Source: Tragulus kanchil (taxonomy: Eukaryota; Chordata; Mammalia; Artiodactyla; Tragulidae). From it: 64,000 bases of DNA. A program made the translations under genes and the position numbers. A model generated the notes under the pieces. That model did no database searches. It worked only from the letters and a program-made list of their open reading frames with translations, and had not been told where the DNA came from. The DNA is taken from positions 169,037,979 to 169,101,978 of the forward strand of contig JAIOJX010000032.1 of assembly GCA_022376925.1 (NCBI GenBank). Direction: 5' to 3'. Every line of letters begins with the position of its first letter. Positions within the stretch are counted from its first letter, which is position 1. Of this stretch, positions 45,140 to 54,510 are shown one piece after another.

Positions 45140-45260
45140 CAGGGCCGGGAGGCTCTTCCGTTAAAACATTAAGCCTGTTTCACGTGTAACTTGTCTATTT
45201 TTCAAAGAAATACTGTTGAAACAAACAGACCTTTAAAAGCAGCACATTAAAGCCCTGCTG
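45140..45260. other. AT-rich island, candidate conserved non-coding element (O1)
   Basis: Complex AT-rich sequence with GTTAAAACATTAAGCCTGTT, TATTTTTCAAAGAAATACTG and ACCTTTAAAAGCAGCACATT stretches inside GC-rich DNA. No repeat family and no coding frame recognised. Second image at 46241-46361 in O2. Confidence 0.33.
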
Positions 45261-46240
45261 GCCACGGTCCCTACTCCCTCTGCTCCCTGGGCCGTGAGCG
45301 CAGGGAGGGCCAGAGGACGGGAGGGCGCCGGCCTTTCCGGCCCTGGTTTGGTGCCCACCAGCCTCAGCGCACATGTGCGTTTACTCATCTGTCCACCGCG
45401 TGCAGGGTGCCTTTCCCCGGGAGCCAGGCTGCGGACTGCAGCTGGGGGATCTGCGGTCTGAGTGCCACGTGCTGACCTGCCGAGGCTGGCCCCGGAGCTG
45501 GGGAGGGCGGGGGTCTGGCGGCCTCGCCGGGTGGGGACTCGGCACCAGCTGCCTCGGCTGGCTGGGCCCGCCGCCTTCTCACCGCGCAGCGGAAGCTGCA
45601 GCACAAGCAGCAGCCCAAGTCTTGGCCGGGGGCCGCACCGGCAGTGCCAGGGCCCACTCCGAGCCAGGAACCCATGTGCGGATGGCAGCATGCACAGACG
45701 GGCCTCCGCGCCAGCAGCCGGTGGTGGAATGCGAGGTGAGGGGCGTCCAGCGCTCCCGTAGCGCCCTGCCCTCACGCCTCTGCCTCCCCCGGGGCTCTGA
45801 GGAAACGTCAGGGACCCCCTGTGAGGGCCTCTCTCCAGGGTGGAGGCGGCGGGCACTTTGGGAGGGAACTCCGCCTTTTCCCAGCCTCCCAGGCCAGCCT
45901 TTTGTCTGAAACAACCTGCCCCCTCCGTTTGAGCCCCTGAATCATATCTCTAGCAATTTGTCAAATTATGCGGAGGAGCCGGCAGGAAGGAGAGGAAGTC
46001 ATTTGATTCTATTCTGTGGCACACAGGCTCCCTGCCACGGAAGGCGTCCGGAGATCCTGTCTCCTGAGTTGGACATGGCTTTGCTCATTTAAATCCACCG
46101 AACGTGGATGACCGGCACCGTCACGCAGGCTACCCAGGGGCTCGTCCCGTAGCGGCCCTGACTGACACGTTGGAACGAAGCCTGGAGAGACCCGGGAGGC
46201 GTTCACCAAGCTTGGAGCAGGGATACGTCTGAGGAAGGCC

Positions 46241-46361
46241 CAGGGCCGGGAGGCTCTTCCGTTAAAACATTAAGCCTGTTTCACGTGTAACTTGTCTATT
46301 TTTCAAAGAAATACTGTTGAAACAAACAGACCTTTAAAAGCAGCACATTAAAGCCCTGCTG
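46241..46361. other. Artefact copy of O1 island
   Basis: Second image of 45140-45260, offset about 1101. Confidence 0.33.
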
Positions 46362-47016
46362 GCCACGGTCCCTACTCCCTCTGCTCCCTGGGCCGTGAGC
46401 GCAGGGAGGGCCAGAGGACGGGAGGGCGCCGGCCTTTCCGGCCCTGGTTTGGTGCCCACCAGCCTCAGCGCACATGTGCGTTTACTCATCTGTCCACCGC
46501 GTGCAGGGTGCCTTTCCCCGGGAGCCAGGCTGCGGACTGCAGCTGGGGGATCTGCGGTCTGAGTGCCACGTCCCTGACCTGCCGAGGCTGGCCCCGGAGC
46601 TGGGGAGGGCGGGGGTCTGGCGGCCTCGCCGGGTGGGGACTCGGCACCAGCTGCCTCGGCTGGCTGGGCCCGCCGCCTTCTCACCGCGCAGCGGAAGCTG
46701 CAGCACAAGCAGCAGCCCAAGTCTTGGCCGGGGGCCGCACCGGCAGTGCCAGGGCCCACTCCGAGCCAGGAACCCATGTGCGGATGGCAGCATGCACAGA
46801 CGGGCCTCCGCGCCAGCAGCCGGTGGTGGAATGCGAGGTGAGGGGCGTCCAGCGCTCCCGTAGCGCCCTGCCCTCACGCCTCTGCCTCCCCCGGGGCTCT
46901 GAGGAAACGTCAGGGACCCCCTGTGAGGGCCTCTCTCCAGGGTGGAGGCGGCGGGCACTTTGGGAGGGAACTCCGCCTTTTCCCAGCCTCCCAGGCCAGC
47001 CTTTTGTCTGAAACAA

Positions 47017-47200
47017 CCTGCCCCCTCCGTTTGAGCCCCTGAATCATATCTCTAGCAATTTGTCAAATTATGCGGAGGAGCCGGCAGGAAGGAGAGGAAG
47101 TCATTTGATTCTATTCTGTGGAAATTAGCCTGAAACAGAGGCTGCTCTCCCATTAGAGCCATTTCTCTCCATTTGTTCGGAGAGAGAATTGCCTGTGTGT
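47017..47200. other. AT-rich island, candidate conserved non-coding element (O2/P1)
   Basis: Stretches AATCATATCTCTAGCAATTT, GTCAAATTATGCGGAGGAGC, TCATTTGATTCTATTCTGTG and CATTTCTCTCCATTTGTTCG lie in GC-rich DNA. It is one of the most enhancer-like blocks in the window by appearance. Truncated image at 45915-46019 and full image at 48135-48317. Confidence 0.38.
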
Positions 47201-48134
47201 CCCCAGCTGCCCGAGCGGGCTCCCCTCCCCGGGCTGGGCGCGCCGGGAGGCAGCCGTCAGCAGTGGTGGGAGAGCAGGGGCTGACCGGGATGTGGAGGCC
47301 CATGTGTGTTCCCTGTTCCCCCGGAGGGGACAGTCGCCCACCCCAGGGCCCACCCAAGGTGGTGCTGCTGCCGGGTCCCGGGGTCTGGGGGTGCCAGCTG
47401 CAGCCCTCTGGCCTTCTGCCACCGGACCCTGACCAGAGGCTGGCTGAGTGCTGCCCAGGCTCCTGCGTCAGCGTCAGGAAAGGCGCCTCCCTCCCCGATT
47501 ACCCAGGGACTGAGCTGTGGCCACGTGCCACCAAAAGGACACACTAACTCACAGTCAGGACCCGCTGACCCTCCGAGCCCACCCCCAAGGGCGCTGAGTG
47601 AAGGCACAGGGTGCAGCTGGGCGTCGTGGAGGAGACTCAGGGTTGGAAGTTTTAGGTGGGGTCAGAGATCAACCCTGTACCTGGCCCTGGCCAAGGAGAA
47701 GGGAAGCCCATCCACGCCACAGTCATGTCCTTTTGGGCAGTGGTCTCGTTTTCCATGAATAAAATTCAAACGAAATGCTACACGGAGATGTTAAGGGTCC
47801 GTCCTGGTAAACGCACACACAGGTGGGACCAGCACCCGCTCGAGCTGCCGGCCGCCTCCGTCTCCGTCTCCCAGAGGCGGGCTGCCCGCCCGCAGGCCGT
47901 GGGGGCTCTGACCTCGGTCAGCAGGCTCTGCTCTCTGGGTGTCGCAGCCGGTGGTGGAATGCGAGGTGAGGGCGTCCAGCGCCCCCTCTGCCCTCACGCC
48001 TCTGCCTCCCGGGGCTCTGAGGAAACGTCAGGGACCCCTGTGAGGGCCTCTCTCCAGGGTGGAGGCGGCGGGCACTTTGGGAGGGAACTCCGCCTTTTCC
48101 CAGCCTCCCAGGCCAGCCTTTTGTCTGAAACAAC

Positions 48135-48317
48135 CTGCCCCCTCCGTTTGAGCCCCTGAATCATATCTCTAGCAATTTGTCAAATTATGCGGAGGAGCCG
48201 GCAGGAAGGAGAGGAAGTCATTTGATTCTATTCTGTGGAAATTAGCCTGAAACAGAGGCTGCTCTCCCATTAGAGCCATTTCTCTCCATTTGTTCGGAGA
48301 GAGAATTGCCTGTGTGT
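48135..48317. other. Artefact copy of the 47017 island (P2)
   Basis: Second full image of the island at 47017-47200, offset 1117. Confidence 0.38.
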
Positions 48318-49194
48318 CCCCAGCTGCCCGAGCGGGCTCCCCTCCCCGGGCTGGGCGCGCCGGGAGGCAGCCGTCAGCAGTGGTGGGAGAGCAGGGGCTG
48401 ACCGGGATGTGGAGGCCCATGTGTGTTCCCTGTTCCCCCGGAGGGGACAGTCGCCCACCCCAGGGCCCACCCAAGGTGGTGCTGCTGCCGGGTCCCGGGG
48501 TCTGGGGGTGCCAGCTGCAGCCCTCTGGCCTTCTGCCACCGGACCCTGACCAGAGGCTGGCTGAGTGCTGCCCAGGCTCCTGCGTCAGCGTCAGGAAAGG
48601 CGCCTCCCTCCCCGATTACCCAGGGACTGAGCTGTGGCCACGTGCCACCAAAAGGACACACTAACTCACAGTCAGGACCCGCTGACCCTCCGAGCCCACC
48701 CCCAAGGGCGCTGAGTGAAGGCACAGGGTGCAGCTGGGCGTCGTGGAGGAGACTCAGGGTTGGAAGTTTTAGGTGGGGTCAGAGATCAACCCTGTACCTG
48801 GCCCTGGCCAAGGAGAAGGGAAGCCCATCCACGCCACAGTCATGTCCTTTTGGGCAGTGGTCTCGTTTTCCATGAATAAAATTCAAACGAAATGCTACAC
48901 GGAGATGTTAAGGGTCCGTCCTGGTAAACGCACACACAGGTGGGACCAGCACCCGCTCGAGCTGCCGGCCGCCTCCGTCTCCGTCTCCCAGAGGCGGGCT
49001 GCCCGCCCGCAGGCCGTGGGGGCTCTGACCTCGGTCAGCAGGCTCTGCTCTCTGGGTGTCAAGTCGCTGGAATCCCACGGCCCGCGGCCTGCGTCTGGCT
49101 TCTCTTGTCCAGCGTGAGGTCTCTGGGGGCTTGGCTTCCTCTGCGTCGTCACTGGCCAGCGCTCCACCTTATCCCAGAACACACCGACGGCTTT

Positions 49195-49620
49195 TTCGAG
49201 GCACATTTGGGTAGTTTCCTGTGAGTGACTCTTCCAGAGAAAGCTGCTATAGGCCTCCTTATGCAGGGACGTTTGGAGGTGTAACCTTTCGTTTCTTTCG
49301 GGCCAACACCCGGGAGTGGAGTGACCAAGCCACAGGGTGAGCATGCATTTAAGCACAGAAGAAATGACCAGACTCTCCTCCGAGCGGCTGCGCTGTGCTT
49401 CAGCCGCCCGGCCGTGTCCGAGGGCCTGGCTCCCCACGGGAACCCGAACCTTTTGGCCTTGTTAATCCAGGGGGCAAAAGTCCTACTCCCCTGAGATAAT
49501 AATTTACATTTCTCTAATAAATAATGACGCCGAAGAACATCCTTTCATGGGCTTTTTTGGCCATTCGTCTGTCTTCTTTGTGAAGCGTCTGTTTATGTCT
49601 TTTGCAGATTTTCACTGGAG
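49195..49620 (-). mobile_element. Old L1 3'-end fragment, minus strand
   Basis: Diverged reverse-complement L1 sequence. An AACACCCGGGAGTGGAGTGA block corresponds to the 'new site, not yet in pattern' region of L1M 3' ends. Next come TTTACATTTCTCTAATAAAT, then GAACATCCTTTCATGGGCTT and GTCTGTTTATGTCTTTTGC. The following 49620-49740 may belong to another decayed LINE end. Confidence 0.6.
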
Positions 49621-49740
49621 TGTGTTCTCTGTTTTATGGAGCTATGACTTACATGCAGCACGGGGGGAGTTTCAGGTGCACAGACTTACATACATCAGGA
49701 AATCGTTGCCCCAGGAATTAGGAAAAATCCGTCTCCTCAT

Positions 49741-50010
49741 ATAGTTACATTTTTTTTTTTTTCCCTCTGTGATGAGAGCTTTCCGGAGCTCCTCTCTCAG
49801 CGAGCTCAGGCCCCGCACGGCGGTGGCGCCCAGGCTCCCGGGCTGGACGCTGCGGCCCCAGGACCGAGGACCGGACGCGCTCACCTTCCGGCCCCCGGCT
49901 GCGCTTCTGGTCATTGGTTCTTTGTAATAATCATAGTTCACACACCCTGGACACGGGACGTGTGTGTGTGTAGAGACATACACGTTTCCCGCCCCGCAAG
50001 TCTGTGCCTT
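49741..50010. other. Single-copy DNA with poly-T and CA/TG-like runs
   Basis: A poly-T run at 49749-49762 and a short GT run near 49960 are embedded in GC-rich sequence. No gene recognised. Confidence 0.3.
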
Positions 50011-50011
50011 T

Positions 50012-50075
50012 CTGTTTTCTTTCTTTTTGTTTTCTCCTCTTCCTTGTTTTCTTTCTTTTTGTTTTCTCCTCTTCC
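50012..50075 (+). repeat. Pyrimidine-rich tandem repeat, 32 bp x 2
   Basis: Units at 50012-50043 and 50044-50075 are identical except for the first base. Each consists almost only of C and T with a few G. The pyrimidine-rich tract continues to about 50100. Low-complexity expansion. Confidence 0.85.
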
Positions 50076-50425
50076 CTTTTTCTCCTGTTCTTTTCTCTTA
50101 AGGCCAAAGGAACGCTTTTTCTGGTTGAATGGGTGGTGGAGAGACACAATGTGTACACGTGGAACCTCCGGGAAGGGAGCAGGCGATCCAAGCCCACACA
50201 CAGGCCGCGTTGGCTTCTGTTCTGGGCGTTCAGGGCTTAGTGGGGTCGAGGAGCAAAGCCCTTGGAGGGGCTGCACTGGGGCCAGACTTTGAAATATGGA
50301 ATGCCAGGGAGAGATTTTTTCAGCTGCAAGCGATGGAAATGTAGCACAATGGCATTTAAGCAGTTTGCCTCTTTTCCTTACAGAACAGGATGTGTAGGAA
50401 CTGGCCAGTTGCTGGCAGGAAGAGA

Positions 50426-50993
50426 TTTTATTTTCTTGGGCTTCAGAATCACTGCGGATGGTGACTGCAGCCATGAAATGAAAAGGAAACCACGACAAAC
50501 CTAGAGAGGATATTCAGAAGGAGAGACATCTCTTTGCCGACAAAGGTCTGTATAATCAAAGCTATGGTCTTCCCAGTCGTCACAGACGGGTGTGAGAGCT
50601 GGACCAGAAAGAAGGCTGAGCGGGGAAGAACCGATGCTTTCAAAGCGCGGTGCTGGAGAAGAGTCCCCCGGACGGCAAGGAGATCAAACCGGTCAGTCCT
50701 GAAGGAACCAACCCCGAATGCTCACTGGAAGGATGGAGGCTGAAGCTGAAGCTCCAATACGCTGGCCGCCTGGCGCGAAGAGACGACTCGCTGGAAACGC
50801 CCTGATGCTGGGGAAGGGTGAGAGTGGGAGGAGAACGGGGAGGCAGAGGACGAGAGGCTTGGATGGCACCACTGCGTCAACAAACATGAGTCTGAGTGAA
50901 CTCCGGGAGCTGGTGGAGGGCAGGGAGGCCTGGCGTGCTGCCGTCCACGGAGCCACAGAGAGTCGGCCACGGCTGAGCCACCGAACGGCAGCA
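50426..50993 (+). mobile_element. BovB 3' end, plus strand (Q1)
   Basis: Long BovB 3' part including the end of the ORF region. Blocks in order include TGGGCTTCAGAATCACTGCG, GTGACTGCAGCCATGAAATG, CTCTTTGCCGACAAAGGTCT, GCTATGGTCTTCCCAGTCGT, GGTGCTGGAGAAGAGTCCCC, GAGTGAACTCCGGGAGCTGG and CAGGGAGGCCTGGCGTGCTG. Reading frames are broken. GC-shifted copy. Confidence 0.9.
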
Positions 50994-51230
50994 GCCGCCG
51001 CGAGCAGCGGTTCAGCGGCGCCAGGTTGATGGGCTGAGGTCCTCTCTTCTCTCGGGACTAGAAGTGGCTGCTTAACCGTCACTAGAGCCTTGTTACGGCA
51101 GAAACCCAGACGAGCAAGCAGGGAATGGAAGGCGAAGGGCCAGCACTCACGTCCAGAGGCCCCCAGCCAGCAGCTCCCAGGGGCCGTGCGGGTTCCTACA
51201 GATGTGTATATGCATGAGACATTTCTTTCT

Positions 51231-51368
51231 GTTTTAAAAAAATTTATGTATGTATTTATTTTTGGCTATTCTGGGTGTTCACTGCTGCCACTGGCTCTTC
51301 TCTAGCTGCAGGGAGTGGGGGCCACTCTCTAGTTGAGGTGAGCAGGCTTCTTGTTGCAGTGACGTCTC
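51231..51368 (-). mobile_element. CHR-2-type SINE, truncated by the artefact junction (Q1)
   Basis: Starts like the SINE at 52315, after the same AGACATTTCTTTCT flank, but stops abruptly at GACGTCTC (51368). The missing two thirds are present only in the second copy, showing that the Q1 end is not a genomic boundary. Confidence 0.88.
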
Positions 51369-51509
51369 GTTGTTGGTACGGCTTGAATTTGCCAGAGAGA
51401 TTTTCAGCTGCAAGCGATGGAAATGTAGCACAATGGCATTTAAGCAGTTTGCCTCTTTTCCTTACAGAACAGGATGTGTAGGAACTGGCCAGTTGCTGGC
51501 AGGAAGAGA

Positions 51510-52077
51510 TTTTATTTTCTTGGGCTTCAGAATCACTGCGGATGGTGACTGCAGCCATGAAATGAAAAGGAAACCACGACAAACCTAGAGAGGATATTCA
51601 GAAGGAGAGACATCTCTTTGCCGACAAAGGTCTGTATAATCAAAGCTATGGTCTTCCCAGTCGTCACAGACGGGTGTGAGAGCTGGACCAGAAAGAAGGC
51701 TGAGCGGGGAAGAACCGATGCTTTCAAAGCGCGGTGCTGGAGAAGAGTCCCCCGGACGGCAAGGAGATCAAACCGGTCAGTCCTGAAGGAACCAACCCCG
51801 AATGCTCACTGGAAGGATGGAGGCTGAAGCTGAAGCTCCAATACGCTGGCCGCCTGGCGCGAAGAGACGACTCGCTGGAAACGCCCTGATGCTGGGGAAG
51901 GGTGAGAGTGGGAGGAGAACGGGGAGGCAGAGGACGAGAGGCTTGGATGGCACCACTGCGTCAACAAACATGAGTCTGAGTGAACTCCGGGAGCTGGTGG
52001 AGGGCAGGGAGGCCTGGCGTGCTGCCGTCCACGGAGCCACAGAGAGTCGGCCACGGCTGAGCCACCGAACGGCAGCA
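51510..52077 (+). mobile_element. BovB 3' end (artefact copy, Q2)
   Basis: Second image of 50426-50993 at offset 1084. Confidence 0.9.
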
Positions 52078-52314
52078 GCCGCCGCGAGCAGCGGTTCAGC
52101 GGCGCCAGGTTGATGGGCTGAGGTCCTCTCTTCTCTCGGGACTAGAAGTGGCTGCTTAACCGTCACTAGAGCCTTGTTACGGCAGAAACCCAGACGAGCA
52201 AGCAGGGAATGGAAGGCGAAGGGCCAGCACTCACGTCCAGAGGCCCCCAGCCAGCAGCTCCCAGGGGCCGTGCGCGTTCCTACAGATGTGTATATGCATG
52301 AGACATTTCTTTCT

Positions 52315-52671
52315 GTTTTAAAAAAATTTATGTATGTATTTATTTTTGGCTATTCTGGGTGTTCACTGCTGCCACTGGCTCTTCTCTAGCTGCAGGGAGT
52401 GGGGGCCACTCTCTAGTTGAGGTGAGCAGGCTTCTTGTTGCAGTGACGTCTCTTGTTGTGGAGCTCGGGCTCTAGGGCACACGGGCTTCAGTAGTTGCGG
52501 CCCACGGGCTCCACAGTTGTGGCTCCGAGTCTCCAGAGCACAGGCTCCATAGCTGTGGCTCACGGGCTTAGTTGCTCCACAGCACGCGGGATCCTCCTGG
52601 ATCAGGGATCGAACGCGTGTCTCCTGCATTGGCAGGCGAACGCTTTACCACTGAGCTACCAGGGAAGCCCC
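52315..52671 (-). mobile_element. CHR-2-type SINE, minus strand, complete
   Basis: Reads CTATTCTGGGTGTTCACTGC, TTGTTGTGGAGCTCGGGCTC, GGCCCACGGGCTCCACAGTT, GCTTAGTTGCTCCACAGCAC, GGATCAGGGATCGAACG and ACTGAGCTACCAGGGAAGCC. It is flanked by AGACATTTCTTTCT (52301-52314) and AGACATTTCCTTCT (52673-52686), a target-site duplication with one change. Confidence 0.92.
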
Positions 52672-52686
52672 AAGACATTTCCTTCT

Positions 52687-53083
52687 CTTTTTTAATTGCA
52701 GTTTTATTGACATATGACAGTATACTAGTTTCAAGTGTACCCTGTAATGCTTTGAGAGCCTTTCGGTTTTCATAATGATGCCTTAGAGATTTACAGTTTT
52801 ACATTTTGATGAAAGTCCATCTATCATTTTTCTTTTGCTGTGTCTGTGCCTTCTGTATCCTCTCCAAGGACATCTTGTGTACTCCAAGCCTGCAAAGGCT
52901 TTCTCCCCTGAGCCCTAGATGTCTCCTAGTCTGTCTCTCATGCTTAGGTCTGTGATCTGTCTTGAATTCATGGCTGTACACAGTGTGAGGAAGCGGTCTG
53001 TTTCCAGACACTTATTCCGCTGCTGAGAGGGTTCTCCTTTGTTCATTGAATTGTCTTAGAGCCTTTGTCAAAAATCAGTGGGC
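52687..53083 (-). mobile_element. L1 3'-side fragment, minus strand, interrupted by a SINE
   Basis: Blocks GCAGTTTTATTGACATATGA, ACATTTTGATGAAAGTCCAT, TAGGTCTGTGATCTGTCTTG, ATTGAATTGTCTTAGAGCCT and TTTGTCAAAAATCAGTGGG follow L1 order on the minus strand. It continues beyond the SINE at 53376. Confidence 0.75.
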
Positions 53084-53375
53084 AGATTTCCCTAGTGGTC
53101 CAGTGGTTGAGAATCCACCTGTCAATGCAGGGGACATGGATTTGATTCCTGGTCTGGGAAGATCCCATATGCCTCAGAGCCACTGAACCCGTGTGCCTCA
53201 GCTGCTGAACCCACGTGCCAAACTGCTGAAGTCCATGTGCCCTGGAGCCCATGTTCCACAAGAAGACAAGCCACCACCACGAGTGGCCCATGTGCTGCAG
53301 TTAAGAGCAGGCCCAGCTGGCCACGACCGGAGAGCCCACAGCAGCCACAAAGACATCGCTTCCTAAAAAGTCAAC
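53084..53375 (+). mobile_element. CHR-2-type SINE, plus strand, inserted in L1
   Basis: Blocks TTTCCCTAGTGGTCCAGTGG, TTGAGAATCCACCTGTCAAT, GCAGGGGACATGGATTTGAT, TCCTGGTCTGGGAAGATCCC, TGAACCCACGTGCCAAACTG and CACAGCAGCCACAAAGACA define a tRNA-derived SINE. Unlike most SINEs here it is not GC-shifted. Confidence 0.88.
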
Positions 53376-53470
53376 AGGTCCCGTATTTGTGGGCTTGGTT
53401 CTAGAGTCTGTCTGCTTCCCTTCTGTACATCCATCCCTTCACTGGTGTTTCACCACTCGATGTTGGTGGC
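53376..53470 (-). mobile_element. L1 fragment, continuation after the SINE
   Basis: GTCAACAGGTCCCGTATTTG, TGGGCTTGGTTCTAGAGTCT and CTTCTGTACATCCAT continue the L1 interrupted at 53083. Confidence 0.65.
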
Positions 53471-54214
53471 TTTGTAGGACCTCCTGAAATCAGGGGCCTC
53501 ATCTCTGTCTTTTCCAAGAGGGGTTTTCTGTTTCCAGATCCGTGGTGCTTGAGATACATCTAGAATCCACCTGTGAATGGGGTTCTGAGGGAAGCTGCCC
53601 GGGTCTGTGGACACGTCTGAGGTGACTGGACATCTGACCACGGCACCCCCTACCTGGCTGTCCTCCATTCAGACTTTCCTTCTGTTTCTCTCAGCTGTGT
53701 TTCTGGGGTCGGACCTGCTGGGGTCAGAGTTAGGGGCCAGTGTGGCCAGAGTGTCGGAGTGTAATCTGGAAGACAAGGACCAGATGCTCAGCCCCCAGCC
53801 CAGGGAGGCCCTCAGCAGCAGGGGCAGCCCCTCAGCTTCCATTCGAGGCGGATGTGCTTCGCTCTCTTCAAACTCCCCCAAAGACTTGTGAGATGTCCAT
53901 CAGAACTCCAACAGGCGTTTGGACAGAAGTTAGTAGATGGATTCTAAACCTGAGCTGGATGTGCTAAAACTCTGGAAAAGGAGACGCTCTTGGTGGTGCA
54001 CAGATGCACGTGTCCCCGGGGACTGTTCTCCTCCCACCCCCTCATCCACCCTCGGGACACTGCAAGTTACCCTCGATTGGAGGAGGAAGGGTCCCGGGGA
54101 CCCCACGCCTGGCTGGGCTGAAGGCCCCGCATCCAGCCCCGCTCGGCTCTCGCCCTGCGGGTCTGGGGACACGTCGACACAGACACTCGGAAAGTTGAGC
54201 GGGACGGGCTTCTC
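53471..54214. other. Single-copy DNA, no gene recognised
   Basis: Moderate GC. Open frames on both strands (for example 53607-53891 plus) have no recognisable domain. Confidence 0.4.
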
Positions 54215-54510
54215 GTCTGTTGTTATGGTTACGAGGCGGGGAGATAATTTCCTGCAAGGTATCTCCTCATCACGGCTGTCGGATGCAGGTGCAGATTGGG
54301 AGAGCGCCATGGTGATGCCCCCGCCTGCTGGGGACCACGGGACACTCATTCTGACCGCGTGTGTGGGGCTGCAGTCTGCCTGCTGCACCGGGGAGACAGA
54401 ACGGACCTCATTAACAGCCATCAGAGGATCACTTTGCTGGCTTTACTGCGATCATAAAATTGCCTTTACCCTGTTCTCTCTGAAGGGCTGGATTATGACA
54501 TCTCCAGAGA
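54215..54510. other. Complex island, candidate conserved non-coding element
   Basis: Contains GTTATGGTTACGAGGCGGGG, GAGATAATTTCCTGCAAGG, CCTCATTAACAGCCATCAG, TTACTGCGATCATAAAATTG and GGCTGGATTATGACATCTCC stretches. Balanced composition in GC-rich flanks. A 248-codon plus-strand frame crosses it (53937-54683) but shows no domain. Confidence 0.33.

Larger units (their letters stand above)
44917..47121. repeat. False tandem duplication, pair O
   Basis: Copy 1 is 44917-46019 and copy 2 is 46018-47121, sharing 2 bases. One indel difference seen near 45470 versus 46571. It contains two AT-rich islands (listed separately) within GC-rich DNA. The junction falls in the middle of the second island. 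Confidence 0.9.
46816..49060. repeat. False tandem duplication, pair P
   Basis: Copy 1 is 46816-47943 and copy 2 is 47944-49060, directly abutting. The first 110 bases of copy 2 have lost about 11 bases in G/C runs compared with copy 1 (47974-48035 versus 46846-46925), and the rest agrees. Copy 1 overlaps pair O copy 2, so its first 300 bases occur three times (about 45715, 46816, 47944). Confidence 0.9.
50302..52452. repeat. False tandem duplication, pair Q
   Basis: Copy 1 is 50302-51368 and copy 2 is 51390-52452 (offset 1084-1088). Bases 51369-51389 look like a corrupted continuation of the SINE seen intact at 52453 onward. Copy 1 ends inside a SINE that is complete only in copy 2. A run-length difference is visible at 50314-50320 versus 51401-51404. 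Confidence 0.91.

Noticed and set aside
1244..52452. Interpretation of the duplicated units as a novel satellite or tandem gene family
   Set aside because: Each pair has a different sequence. Only size is shared, copies are near-identical, and boundaries cut through mobile elements.
54219..54233. RFX X-box-like GTTATGGTTAC motif, and a similar GTTGCTAGGCTAC at about 61900
   Set aside because: Neither fits the full X-box consensus, and short near-matches are expected by chance.
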